DNA of 64,000 nt from assembly GCA_033980235.1 (NCBI GenBank), contig CM067065.1, positions 24,131,337 to 24,195,336 of the forward strand, given 5' to 3'. Positions 25,856-38,110 of the stretch are shown here, piece by piece. Origin of the DNA: Diadema setosum. Its lineage: Eukaryota; Echinodermata; Echinoidea; Diadematoida; Diadematidae. Position 1 is the first letter of the stretch. Every line of letters starts with the position of its first letter. The notes under the pieces were generated by a model. It did not search any database. It was not told the origin of the DNA and saw nothing but the letters and a program-made list of their open reading frames with translations. The position numbers and the translations under genes were made by a program.

Positions 25856-25866
25856 TATTATTATTA

Positions 25867-25915
<49 letters not shown>

Positions 25916-25925
25916 TATTATTACT
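25856..25925. repeat. (TTA)n microsatellite
   Basis: About 20 near-perfect TTA/ATT units; produces a poly-Leu open frame that is not a gene. Confidence 0.95.
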
Positions 25926-26520
25926 CTACTACTACTTTGGAACTAAATTGTCCTTGTCACTGGCAAAGGCATTTGCCGGTAGGATAAATGTTAAATTCAT
26001 GTTTCTTCTTAACAAAGTTAAAAATGCACTGAGGAGATGAGCAAAAACATACCAACATCATGCAAGAAAAAAAAAATTAAAAAAAACACTTACCGTTAAT
26101 ACTTTAATAAAATAATACAGATAATTCATTTCTATGAGCAAAAAAAAAAAATTGTGTTTAAAATATTGTGATAGCATATTTCTGGATTGAAGACTCTTAT
26201 CAAGGAGATATGATGAACTATTCATCACGATAAGATACCATAATCAAATATGAATTATCAAAGTACGTCACAAAGTTTGTAAAATATCAGTGGGAAATAT
26301 ATGATTTTCAGTTTGTAAATAATTTTTTAATACTTCTTTCAAGCATTTGAGAAAGATAATTATTAGGGTTGGATATTTCCATGACAGGTCGCTTTTTAAC
26401 ATATAAGCCATAAGATTTGTTACAGTCAGTTCGTTGCAAATTAACGTTATCAAACAAACAGCGTTTTCATCTCAATGAGAAATGAAATGTGATGATAATG
26501 GAAATCTCATTGTAAAGCTG

Positions 26521-26640
26521 TATGTGAATTCACTATTTTTTCAAGTAGTTTAGATATAGATCTTAAAAAGGATATTGGACTACAATTACTGAAGTCTTGT
26601 TTATTTCCCTCTTTTAATATAGGAATGATATTGGCTATTT
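26521..26640 (-). pseudogene. LINE reverse transcriptase fragment (N-terminal RT motif)
   Basis: Minus-strand frame reads KIANIIPILKEGNKQDF then SNCSPISFLRSISKLLEKIV, matching the first conserved RT block of CR1/Jockey-type LINEs (consensus KxAxIxPIxKKGDxxDxxNYRPISLLxxISKxxEKxV). No intact frame extends on either side. A decayed fragment. Confidence 0.7.
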
Positions 26641-26649
26641 TCAACTACC

Positions 26650-26880
26650 TGCAAGAATGCATTGAAATAAGAACATATTCAAAATGCATATAAATGGAGC
26701 AATAATTTCATTAACAGTGTGCTTTTAAAGTTGTGACGTCTACATTATTAGTCCTTTACTTGTTCTTCCACAGCTGTAACAAAATACATATCGGTGAGGA
26801 ATTGCTTTAGTCTTAAAAAGAACAAAAATGTTCATTAGCTTGCAGCATGTAACTGGCAAGAGCTGGGCCTATCAAGAACG

Positions 26881-26913
<33 letters not shown>

Positions 26914-27905
26914 GAGATTATACATATATATTAAATGATTCTGATATTTGGTTTGGCCCCTGCAATTTAAGTCAATCAATTCATAATTTTCCTGTGAATT
27001 GATCACATTTATTTTCCAAGTAATTTTAGCATCTCATTCATAAGTTTAAAACTGTTTTGCAAAATAATTCTTTGTAGCTGTTTGTATCGCATTGGTATAA
27101 GATTATTGCAATTTACAGTGTTTCTGCTTTAATTTAAAATTTCATTTTACTGATTACCAAGCAAAGAAACAGCGGCTGAGATATCATACAAGAGTGAAAC
27201 GTTGTATTATTTAAAAGAGAGGATTCTCATATTACTTGCAGATGTCACAAACATATTTTATTCAAACAATTGTATAAATTACTCTTTCTAACACTCTGAA
27301 TACCGAACTATCAAATTTATCATTGTGGGTTCAAGTGCAACAAGTTTTGTTTGAACGTTGATGAGGCATGTTTTATGTATTTTCAGAACCCTTTATGGTG
27401 AAACCTTATTTATTGTGAACCTTTTAGTGAAGAACAAAATCCTACGAAGTTATTAAGCGTTATTCTTGATTTAACTTCGACTGTAATTTATAGGCCTACA
27501 GAACAAAAAAGGTGTATAGCAGCAACATCAGGAGTAACGATAGGTAAAGCAATCGAAACGAAAGAGGATGAACTAAGAATTTACCTTAACATACTATTTT
27601 TTTTATTCATGTTCCATATTCCACATTTTATACCAGTTTTATATTCCATTTGATTTTGAAAAAGAGATATTTTTAACGCAATGATGAGTTTGAAACAAAA
27701 TTGCACAAATGTATAAGGACGTATAATTGACGTGTAATATGAGGAACCCACTAAAAAGCAAAGCTTGTAGGTTGTGGGTTCCAGAAATATAGGCTTTTAG
27801 TACAGTATATCAATATCAAAAGTGACGTAACATGCAAAAATACAAGATGTCGAGAATATTATAAAGTTTACGGAAAGTACAAAGTATTGTATGATGTTTA
27901 TGATT
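26650..27905. other. Intergenic; a CA/TA microsatellite only
   Basis: (CA)n then (TA)n at 26880-26915. Nothing else recognised. Confidence 0.5.
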
Positions 27906-27913
27906 AAACTTAA

Positions 27914-28295
27914 AGGGAAGGTACAGTAATGGTGGAGATGAGAATTGGGCTTGTAACTTTTTGCGACACACCAAGAAAACACTTACTGATATAGTACAGA
28001 GCATACCATTTTAAGAGGGATTCAAAGTTTATCTATAAAAATCGAGTTTGGAATGACTGAAACATCCAAAAACAAAGTAAAACAAAGCGATCGTAATAAA
28101 GTGTGGGTCCCACACGTTATTAGAATCGCTCTTTTTCAGATATCTTAGCCATTTCAAAACCAATTTTCATCAAATAAAGGTTGAATTCCTAATAGAATTA
28201 CATGGTCTTTCATATTTCATAAGAGGTTTCTCATTATCTCACCAAAAAATGTTAGAAAACTGAAATTAGGTCTCAACCAAAACTGTACGATCCCT
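27914..28295. mobile_element. TTAA MITE (AGGGA..GTACAGT ends)
   Basis: 382 bp between TTAA 27910-27913 and TTAA 28296-28299. Left arm agggaaggtacagtaatggt; the right arm in reverse complement reads agggatcgtacagttttggt. Non-coding. Confidence 0.65.
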
Positions 28296-28405
28296 TTAAG
28301 GTATCAATGCTAAGAAAAATATCACGTTGATGAAACTAATGAAGTCATCCGAGCGAGGCATCATTTGAGTATGCAGAAAGTTTTCAAGTGATCACGGCAA
28401 AATAA

Positions 28406-28624
28406 TTAAACGTAGGATTTTAGAAAACTGGCTTTAAGATTTTGCTTAAAGGAACTTAAAGAACTTGATTGCAACCGAACCGAATCTAACTCATTCCAGA
28501 AAGAAGGGCCGGTCGATGTGATTGTCTTAAGGGCAAAAACTGTACGAACAGGGGAAAAATGATAGGATTCACTGTGTCTTGTAGGGTAAGCAGAATGAAC
28601 CCGGGGCAGAAGTATGGATATCAC
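28406..28624 (-). pseudogene. LINE ORF2 C-terminal fragment
   Basis: Reads HSAYPTRHSESYHF ... TSTGPSFWNELDSVRL ... LSSFKQNLKASFLKSY. The pattern H-x-Y-x-TR, then GPxxWNxL, then SxxxFKxxLKxxLL is the typical C-terminus of CR1/Jockey-type LINE polyproteins. Truncated upstream; same motif set as in the element at 42.5 kb. Confidence 0.65.
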
Positions 28625-28629
28625 TGTTT

Positions 28630-29570
28630 TTGCACATAAAGAAAAGAATAGTTAAGTGGGTTTTCTGACTACTTGTTCGTTATCGATTTATATAATTTAC
28701 AGATCCATCAACCTTACATAATACAAACATTGAAATGAAATCAGTAGAACTCGCCTTCAAAATAACATTCATCTCAAAATTATATATCTATGTTCAAGAC
28801 TAGATTGTTTGTATTTCCTCGCGCATTAAGTACTTGTATATGTGACATTATTGTGATGGTATGAGGTTATAATCTTATTCATTGTTTGGCCGCTTTGGCA
28901 GCAATCCATAACACTAAAGCAAAACAAAAATGAATTTATCACATAAGATCCTATTTTGAGGCGACTTGTACTGATTTCATTACAATGATTGTGTTATGTC
29001 GGGTTGACGGGTTTGTATATACAACTGTACTTCGATAATGAACAAGAAGTCGGAAAAAATGCTTTGGCGAAGGCTACTCTTCATTACAGGTAATGAAGTA
29101 TGCTACAGAGTAAATTCTTAGTGGATCTTCTTCCGTTTCTCTCGTTTACCCTGTAGTTAACCCGATTCTACTGTGTGTTGTAGACCACCTTTGCTCTACA
29201 TAACCTTGACAAAATGTTCGTTAGTCACAAGACGTACCACATATGGGTCCCTTCTGAATTCAATGTTTATTGAATTGGTTTACTATACTTAAATCGCTGT
29301 TGATTCGTTTCCAGGAAAAAAGACGTATGCATCTAACCTAATTGACTGCCTATGCATCTAAAGGTAACCTAACTGACTGCCGGCGAAGCGGAACAACTCT
29401 TCATTCAGAACCTGTACAGACTAGTGTGTATTGTATATACGGAGAAGTAGAATATTGGCCTACCAGCATTTCTCATGTTTGTGCATAGGCCTACTCCCAA
29501 AATAAATCTCTATACGGAGCAAAGTGATATTGTTTTTGAAGCTGAATGAAAGGCAAACAAAAAAGTTGAG
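28630..29570. other. Intergenic, nothing recognised
   Basis: AT-rich; no motif-bearing frame. Confidence 0.5.
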
Positions 29571-29575
29571 CAAAT

Positions 29576-29823
29576 GAAGAGTTCGTTCGCAAAAACTGAT
29601 AAGTCCATTTTTGAAGATTTTGAAGTACGGTCTCTGTCATAAAGTACAAAATAATACCTTTTAAATGATATTATTGGTCACTACATATAAAGGTACATTT
29701 TTGAAGTTATGGTCAAAAGAAGCCAAAATTTTCTTATTATTCTCTTTATTATTCTTGATCTTTAATCGCAAATATCTCCATTTGGCAAATATGGACTTAT
29801 CGGTTTTTGCGAACAAACTCTTC
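29576..29823. mobile_element. 248-bp MITE family, copy 1
   Basis: Inverted ends of about 33 bp (gaagagttcgttcgcaaaaa ... tttttgcgaacaaactcttc) with 4-bp flanking duplication AAAT. Interior includes 'aatcgcaaatatctcc' and 'aaagtacaaaataatacc'. Copies at 37000-37245 (inverted) and 41324-41570. Confidence 0.85.
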
Positions 29824-30262
29824 AAATTTATACCACAATTGAAGTGACCGCTATTAGAGGTTAATAGCAAATAAAAAGAACATTATCCTACTCATTGCGA
29901 GTCATGGTAGAAAGGAACTTGTTTCACTTTAACTTAACTATGGAAGGGGTGCCAAATCATATCAAGTAAATATAGACGCAACGACGAATGGGTTTTTTTT
30001 TTCACCTACAAGGCTAGCATACCTCACCAATTGTATGAAAAACCTTATAGTTAATTTCATCTTTGTGTAACTTGTCTGTCGAAAACACATTAACGTATGA
30101 TTGTAACTAATTCTCCCTGGTGAAAACTTACAATCAGAGTTTATACCTATGCAGAAATCTATGTCTTGAAAATAATATGACCTTTATTATACAACTATGT
30201 CAATATGTATAATTTATATACTAGGTGTTGCAAAAAAAAAAAATCCCACTTTTGATTCTTAA

Positions 30263-30874
30263 AGGGGCCCTGAAATCCAAATGCATCTTGATCTGTGTTG
30301 ATTTATAATACCAGTCAGTCCGCAGCACCCGATAATTCGCTCATATTTATTCAACTCGTATGCAAGCCCGCTCTAGGCTTGCATACGTAATGAGCTGCGT
30401 AAGAGGATTTTGTCCTTGGGCTTTCGGCAACAAAAATACACCTTATGTTCACAAATTTGGTATCAAATTCAAGGAAAGTATGTAAACTATCGTCACATGT
30501 TACTCAAATTATTGTAAATGAAAAATATCATAGCGTAATTTGCATGTTCCCTCGCCATGTCTTTTGTTAGTCACATTAATATGACAGAAACATGCAAGTT
30601 ATGCTGAGTCGAGGGGAAGGTGCATTCCAATGTCTTTTGTTAAACATTTCAGCACTTTAGCAATGATTGACAGATGATGTCATCTCAAGAATATGAATAT
30701 TGATTGGTTTCGAAGGATTTTTTATGGGCGTTCCCAAGTAATCTGAAGAAAAATAGAAGAAAAAATCATTAAAAATGTATGGAATGTTTCTAGATATTCA
30801 TTTCACCGAAAAAGTGATGTTGAAGGTATTATAAATCAACACAGATCAAGATGCATTTGGATTTCAGGGCCCCT
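30263..30874. mobile_element. TTAA MITE with perfect 50-bp inverted ends
   Basis: TTAA at 30259-30262 and 30875-30878. The first 50 bp (aggggccctgaaatccaaat...) and last 50 bp (...atttggatttcagggcccct) are exact inverse copies, implying recent movement. Non-coding, 612 bp. Confidence 0.9.
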
Positions 30875-31176
30875 TTAATATTTCAAAAACTGTATATCAG
30901 ACAAAACTGTCATTGATAGGAGTAAAAGCTGAATAGTGTACAATTCAGTCGGAGTGGATTTTAATATGAAATCCTGTATCAGTTTCATGAAATGTATGAT
31001 TTATTTCAATGTTAGGTTTCAGATTTTGATCAAATTTTACCCCTCTGTACCAAACTTGAACTTTACACAGGAACAAATGATGTGTATGTGAGTGTGTGCT
31101 TACAATGTCCCTGAACAATGGACATGGCTACCACCTGTTCAGAGCTCTGCTGCAAGGCACATGAATACTTTACTAC

Positions 31177-31567
31177 TAGTCCATGGGCCAGGCCAGATAT
31201 TGGTACCATCAGAAGTGGCAAAACCTTTTTGGTGTCATTTTGTTTGTCGGGCATAGATATGCTTATCAAGCTATGATAGCATTTCCAAATGAGTAGCTTA
31301 GTCCTAATAAATGAATTTTAACCCGTTTGGTTTCGCTGTTATATCCCTTTACTTCTGAATCGAAACTATCCGCTATAGAAAGAAAAGCACTGTCTTCTGT
31401 ATGTCCACAGGTGTTCTCTTGTAAACGCGGTGCGCTTGGTCTTTATTCAAGGCAGCGAAGGGAATATCCAAGGGTTATGATGTCTACAGCGCTTAGTCTT
31501 TATTCAAGACGGCGAAGGGAATATCCAAAGCTAATGATACAGTGTATATCCCTTTATCTAAAAAGCA

Positions 31568-31599
<32 letters not shown>

Positions 31600-32348
31600 A
31601 ACAAAACAAACAATTCCTAGTGGATTTTGCCGTATTTTTCAATTATTCATCATTTTCCGGTGAAAACGCTACGGTGAAAACGCTAATGCCACGCTACTGT
31701 CGCTTTATTTCCATCCAACAATGAAAGATAATGCAGAAACAATGTACCGGTACACTACAATACATTATAATGAATAATATTGTACATGAGCAGAGTGATT
31801 TTTGTTTAAAACTGATGTATTTGTTGAAAGGGTAGTGTAAAAACAATATAGATAATCCCTTTTATTAGGAACTTTAGATATGATAACATCCACGAGGAAT
31901 TGCTTTTTTGTTTGTTTTTTAGATAAAGGGATATACACTGTATCATAGGCTTTGGATATTCCCTTCGCCGTCTTGAATAAACACTAAACGCACCGCGTTT
32001 AGCTCTGGACAGCATCACCCTTTGGATATTCCCTTCGCCGCCTTGAATAAATACTAAGCGCACCGCGTTTACAACAGAACACCAGGTGGACATACCATAA
32101 GCTCCATGGACATGCAGAAGACCGTGCTCTTGTTTCTATAGCGGTTAGCCTCGATTCAGAAGTATAGGGATATAAAAACGAGACCAAATTGGTTCAAAAT
32201 TCATTTATTAGGACTTAGCTACTCATTTGGAAATGCTATCATAGCTTGATAAGCATATCTATGCCCAACAAACATAATGACACCAAAAAGGTATTGCCAC
32301 CTGAGATGGTACCAATAACCAATTTTTCGCCTCTTGGCCCATGGACTA
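31177..32348. mobile_element. Long-TIR element, copy 2 (no nested insert)
   Basis: Same element as 21734-23864: ends TAGTCCATGGGCC / GCCCATGGACTA, 3-bp flanking duplication TAC (31174-31176, 32349-32351). Arms of about 450 bp contain two tandem blocks resembling 'gaagggaatatccaa' with 'gtctttattcaag'. The centre has 'ttttccggtgaaaacgcta' repeated in part. The centre at 31804-31812 is the empty site for the TTAA MITE nested in copy 1. Confidence 0.85.
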
Positions 32349-32351
32349 TAC

Positions 32352-33605
32352 TTATCCTTGTGGATTGCCCTGAGCAATGCTACTCTCAATACATGACACA
32401 GGGTGAAATGCATGCACATAAAAAAGTAAGCACATGTTTCCATATGCTTGCATACACCACATTTCAGAATGAATAAAGACTAATATGTAATAGGGCATTC
32501 CAATCCTAGCCATTGTCCAGGACAAGTGTCGGGGTATCAACAACACACCAATAACCCCTGTGCAAAGTTGAAGTTTTGTACAGATGCTCGAAAATAGAGC
32601 AAAATCTGGAACCTTATTGAAAGATTAATGTTGGATTTAACAAAACTGAATCAAGCTTTCATTTTCAAATTACCTCCAACAAAATATTGTGCACTAATCA
32701 GCCGATTGCTCATATCAATGTTAGTGTTATCTGATATACAGTTTTTGAACTTATACGGATCGAAAGCGGAAATGTTTTTTTTTTTTTTTTTTTTTTTTTA
32801 TAACACCTAGCATATACATTCACTCATTCATTCATTCAAATCGGTCAGTCAAGAGAAAACCCATTTCGCAATCTGTCAACCATTCCTCTACCCTCATCTA
32901 TTGTTCTCGATGACACAATATTACGTAATACTAAATCCTCATCGATCTCCAGCATGATGGGTATCTTGCAGGGTACCTGCCGTTTCATCTAGGGGAAAGA
33001 TAGTCTGTTTTTGTTTTTGTTTTTGTTTTTCCCTTTGCCAACTGTAATCGGCGGCGACAACAACATCATTCAATGGCAGTTTAGGGAATAAAGACAGAAT
33101 AATATGGCATCGATATGTCCCTCATAGGAAATACATTTGGTGTAAGTGCAGCCTCCCCAGATGGCAATATTTGCTTTGGAAAATCTTAAAGGGGAATTTT
33201 AGGCTAGCTCCAAGTTATTTTGAGAAGAAAGTGTATAATGCTACACATGCATAGGGGAATGAAAATTTGCTTTAACTTGGATAAACAGAGAAAAAATGTA
33301 TGACATTCAAATTGTTCATTACTTTTTGCAGTTCTCAATTAGTTAATACGAATATGCAATGGATGAGCTTATATCACAATTATCATATCACCTCACAATC
33401 TTTCATTTTTCGTCCCCCCCCCCCAATAAAAAGAAAAAAGAAATAGAAAAATATATAACTTTTGGCCATATAAGTGTAATACATGTATATCACGATAATT
33501 ATATCATCATATTGTACTATTATGTTACTCTATCTCAGGCTAAATAACTTCAAATTACAAACACATTGGTGTTTTAGTGTAGACATTTGCTTTATATTTG
33601 TTGAA
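32352..33605. other. Intergenic region upstream of the Ly6/uPAR gene
   Basis: Poly-T at 32776-32799, a C-run at 33414-33424, no recognised frame. The proximal promoter of the downstream gene presumably lies near the right end. Confidence 0.45.
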
Positions 33606-33611
33606 AACTCT

Positions 33612-33626
33612 GTTGCTATGGTAACC
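33612..33626. promoter_or_regulatory. X-box (RFX-type) motif upstream of the Ly6/uPAR gene
   Basis: gttgctatggtaacc is an imperfect palindrome close to the RFX consensus GTTGCCATGGCAAC, 190 bp before the start codon at 33816. RFX X-boxes near promoters are known mainly from cilium-related genes; function here is inference. Confidence 0.4.
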
Positions 33627-33815
33627 AAATATTATGAAAATACATCTGGACGAAATATTTGGATCAAACTATTTTACTTCCTCATGTTTTGTAGCAACGC
33701 TCATGCAATTCGGCAGACATGCTGTTCTTTGGAGCAAGTGAAGCAGGACACCATGTTTCGAACTTGTTTTCATTCTTCTTATTGATTTTGTCGACTCACT
33801 GTAGGATTCTCCAAT

Positions 33816-33864
33816 ATGATGCTTCTTCTGGCTTCGATGCTGCTGTGTAGCGGACTCTCAAGCG
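33816..33864 (+). CDS. Ly6/uPAR gene exon 1 (signal peptide)
   Basis: Starts ATGATG; 16 codons plus one base, then the strong donor G|GTGAGT at 33865. The leader is hydrophobic with a small-residue end. The start is the first ATG of the leader; no in-frame alternative upstream looks coding. Confidence 0.8.
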
Positions 33865-35723
33865 GTGAGTCATCCCATCCAATCCCATCCAGTCTTAAAG
33901 GGGATGGCTACTAACTGATCAGTGGGATTCAGTGGGAATGCTGGGCGATGAATGTCCCAGTCCTTGTGGGATTCATTATATATCTATTGTTGTGTGAAAA
34001 TTATTTCATTCGGAATGGTCTCATATTCAAGTAATGTGCAGTTCATCGTTAAAGGACATGTTCACCTTCATATACATAAGGATTGAGAGAATGCAGCAAT
34101 ATTAGTAGAACACATCGGTGAATGTTTGAGGAAAATTGGACAATCCGTTCAAAAGTTACGAATATTTTAAGTATCTGCGCAGTCACTCCTGGAAGACTAC
34201 TACAGTGTATGATGTCACATACGTACAACTATATAAGGAAAATAAAAAGAGAATTTCACAAAACTTTACTTATTGAATAAAGTGCACATTTCTTCGACTT
34301 GCTACTGACATATGTTAAGGTGATATTATTCCCCCTGCCTTCTGAAAGAGAGAAGTCGAGTGTTCTTTTGTTATGCGAGAAAAATGGAAATATGTTGAAT
34401 TTTCTTTATTCTTTCTGTGTATCGTTGTACTCATGTGACAAAACAAGCTATAGTAGTCTTTTCATCCAGCCGTGACTGAGCAGAAACTTCAAAAATTCAT
34501 AACTTTGTAACGGATTGTCCGGTTTTGCTCAAACTCTCACTGATGTGCTCTACTAATATTGCTGCATTCACTCAACCCACGTGCCTATGAAGGTGAACTT
34601 GTCCTTAAACGATCGCCCCATCACTGTACAGGCATTCTAACCTAGAACATTAAACTGCACATTATTTGAATATGAAACCATTCAGAAGCAGATAACTTTC
34701 ACACAACAATAGATATATAATGTACTCTTAAATGAATCCCACAAGGAGTGAAACAATCATCCACAAGCATTCCCACTGATTCCCACTAATCACTTACTAG
34801 CCATCCCCTTTAACCAAATACTAATCTACTTGTTTCTGTAGACTGGATTTTTTTTTTATGAATTCTTGGCATTGCGTCACAAAGATCTGGGGAATAAGAC
34901 AAGACAAACACTGCCTGATATTGATATTATTTTTTCCTTTCGATTTCGAAAACAAAAAATCATCATTAGTCATTCGTTTTCATAATAAGTTCATTCAAAT
35001 TCGTACGTTTCAATCGGTATACTGACTTTGGGTAAACGATTTCACTTTTAATGCTTTCAGATTCGATTTTAGGCACCCATATCAGCTTTTTATTCATTTC
35101 TTTATTTTGTTTCTGCATGGATTTATATACTGTTCAACTATGAATACTTTCGAAAATGTACATCTTTGTTTTCATTAAGGTCATCATAGATTTTTACTTT
35201 GTATTATATTAAGTTCTTATATTTTCATTTAACATTTCTATCAAAATTGTGATCATCAAACTTCTTTATGATCTTCAATTTACCTACTTATTTGCATCAT
35301 TTTGGTGTGATCCACATGTTTTTTTTTTAACATTCAATTCAGTTGAAATATACAATTTAATAGACATTTTGCAAAATACAGATTTAATTCGAATGATACT
35401 TTCATGTACTTGTTTGCCCATATGGGAATTTGAATGCTCGTAAAGAGATGTGACAGGTGGAGATGAAGTTGAATAACCATCCCAAGTATGTGTGGCCATT
35501 CGATGAATTGGAATGCGCAAAAGCGATACCGGTTGCAAACATAGACAATTTCAACGAAGAAACACGGTTCTGAATGACGCTATTTACCTGAATGAATTGA
35601 ACAAAATTCAATGCTTGTTGCATTTAATTGAATGACACAATAATGAAATTGTCGGGGAAAATAAGAACAGAAAAGGTCAATATATTTTCAAACAACAGAC
35701 AAATTATATGATACACGTTATAC

Positions 35724-35774
<51 letters not shown>

Positions 35775-36555
35775 CATACATTTATATACACTCAGCAAAA
35801 AAAAATGATCAAAAGCCAACATATTTTCACACTTATTTATCTTTTATAAAAATCAAAATGACAAATCTAATTAAAAATTTAAGCAAGAGAGAACACACTC
35901 TTGCAGCTCTTACAAATTGCAAACTTAAAACCAAATAAAAACCAAAAACAAAAAATATATAATTCCATTTCAATGAACATAATATTTGCAATGAATTAGC
36001 TTAAAAAGAAATGAGATATAGAGGTCTTTGGATAGACGCGTGCGTATTCCTGTGAATGCTTTTAAAGAGTTTCAACATAACATAACATAACATAACATAA
36101 CATAACATAACATAACATAACATAACATAACATAACATAACATAACATAACCAAAACAAGACATGTTCTTGAAGTGATGACAAAAAATTGACTTATTTTC
36201 TTATTATTTTTACCGCAAATATCTCAGCTTAAAAAGGTATGGAGTTAGATCGTTTTGCGATATTGCAATAATCTGTTGACAAGTTGTGTTGTTGTTGTGT
36301 AGTTTTTTTTAAGTTTCAGGAGACTGCAGTATTTTGTGAAATCGATGCAGGACAACGATATAAAGAGAATATAAACTCAATTCAACATAGTTTTATAATT
36401 CTAGCAAAAGGAAAGAGAACTTGACTTGCCACTGCATAACGAGAGAAAAAGAATATTCCCCATTGAAAATGCATCATACACGAAGCAATGGGAATGTGTA
36501 CTTTTTTATAATCCTATTGCTCAGTGAGTACAACCTTATAGTACATGTCAAATTT

Positions 36556-36648
<93 letters not shown>

Positions 36649-36961
36649 GGGTCTTATTTACCATGGATAGCCTCTTCAGTGTTGCCACTGCTCTACCAGG
36701 GGGCCCCGCTATTATTATTATCCCAGCATTGCCAGGTACCCATTTATACTCCTGGGTCTAGAGGGATATAGTGGGTAAAAACATCTTGTCCAAGTACGTA
36801 AGCACTGGGCGGGATTCGAACTCGGGTCTTCCGATCGGGAGTCGGGAGTCTTATCCACTATGCCAAAGGCGCCCCCACCTTATATCGTCAAAAGAAAATA
36901 TGAGTTTCAAAGAAACAAGATTTCACATGGCGTTTACTGTAGTTCTCTCGTTATATATACA

Positions 36962-37002
<41 letters not shown>

Positions 37003-38076
37003 GAGTTTGTTTGCAAAAACCGATAAGTCCATATTTGCCAAATGGAGATATTTGCGATTAAAGGTCAAGAAAAATAAAGAGAATAATAAGAAAAAATTGC
37101 TTCTTTTGACCATAACTTCAAATATATACCTTTATATGTAGTGACCAATATATCATTTAAAAGGTATTATTTTGTACTTTATGACACAAATCGTACTTCA
37201 AAATCTTCAAAAATGGACTTATCGGTTTTTGCAAACAAACCCTTCATATATTTATATATATATATGTATTTTTTTTTTCGTTTAAATGTCTAGTTGACGC
37301 CATAACGTGTAATACCTGTCTGGAGATGACGTCAACATCGCCAACTCTGCAAGCCTTGCTGTCTGGAGGCGCTGATGCTTTGGGAGTAACTGACCTACCA
37401 GTGACATTGTCCTGCCAATCACCAACTACAATGCCTTGCCCGGATACGTGTGTGGCCCAGCAGTTCCTATTTCCATTGAGCAGTGATACCTGTACGTAAA
37501 TCATACGATACCCTAAATTCTTCCTATACCTTTGAAACTCGTCCTCCCATCATGACAAGTTATGCGTTTTCATTTCTGTAATTGGATTGCTTCGCTGACT
37601 ATTAATGTGCACCACGACCGATCTTAGGACCGCATGATGGTATCGTAAAATGCCAGCCAGCAATTATTGCAAAATATCATGCATGACCATGTGACAGCGG
37701 AGCCTGGCCATAATAGAACAAGGTTGTTTAATGAGTGCATTGGTGACATCTTTTCAGTTCTTTTTCCATGCTGGATCTGGGGTGTTTCCCCTCCCCTCTC
37801 CCGACCCTCAATAGGGGCCCAATTTAGGGTCCACTTTTCACATTTTCAGCCTCTCCTTGAAAACCCTCTGACAGATCTTACCAAATCAGGTAGTTAACAT
37901 CTCCGGGGTCTAGGCATTATCTAATTCCGATCCCTGGGATGGTGCCATTTTCTTTTAGAGTATCATGCACAGTACCCCTTCCCCCGGCTCAAAAGCCCCC
38001 AAATTCAAGAATCCCCAGATAATCTTTTCTTCAACGAAAAACTGAGCTATATGAGTGACATTGCCAGTCGTATTTT

Positions 38077-38110
<34 letters not shown>

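Noticed and set aside
36075..36151. CRISPR-like regular array
   Set aside because: Pure pentanucleotide repeat with no spacers; no CRISPR array or cas gene anywhere, and the DNA is eukaryotic.
36421..36771. 116-codon frame with poly-Val and poly-Ile
   Set aside because: Translation of TAG/TAA microsatellites and a SINE.
36812..36865. tRNA gene on the minus strand
   Set aside because: A and B boxes are present but a body and simple tail follow and no acceptor stem closes; it is a SINE head.
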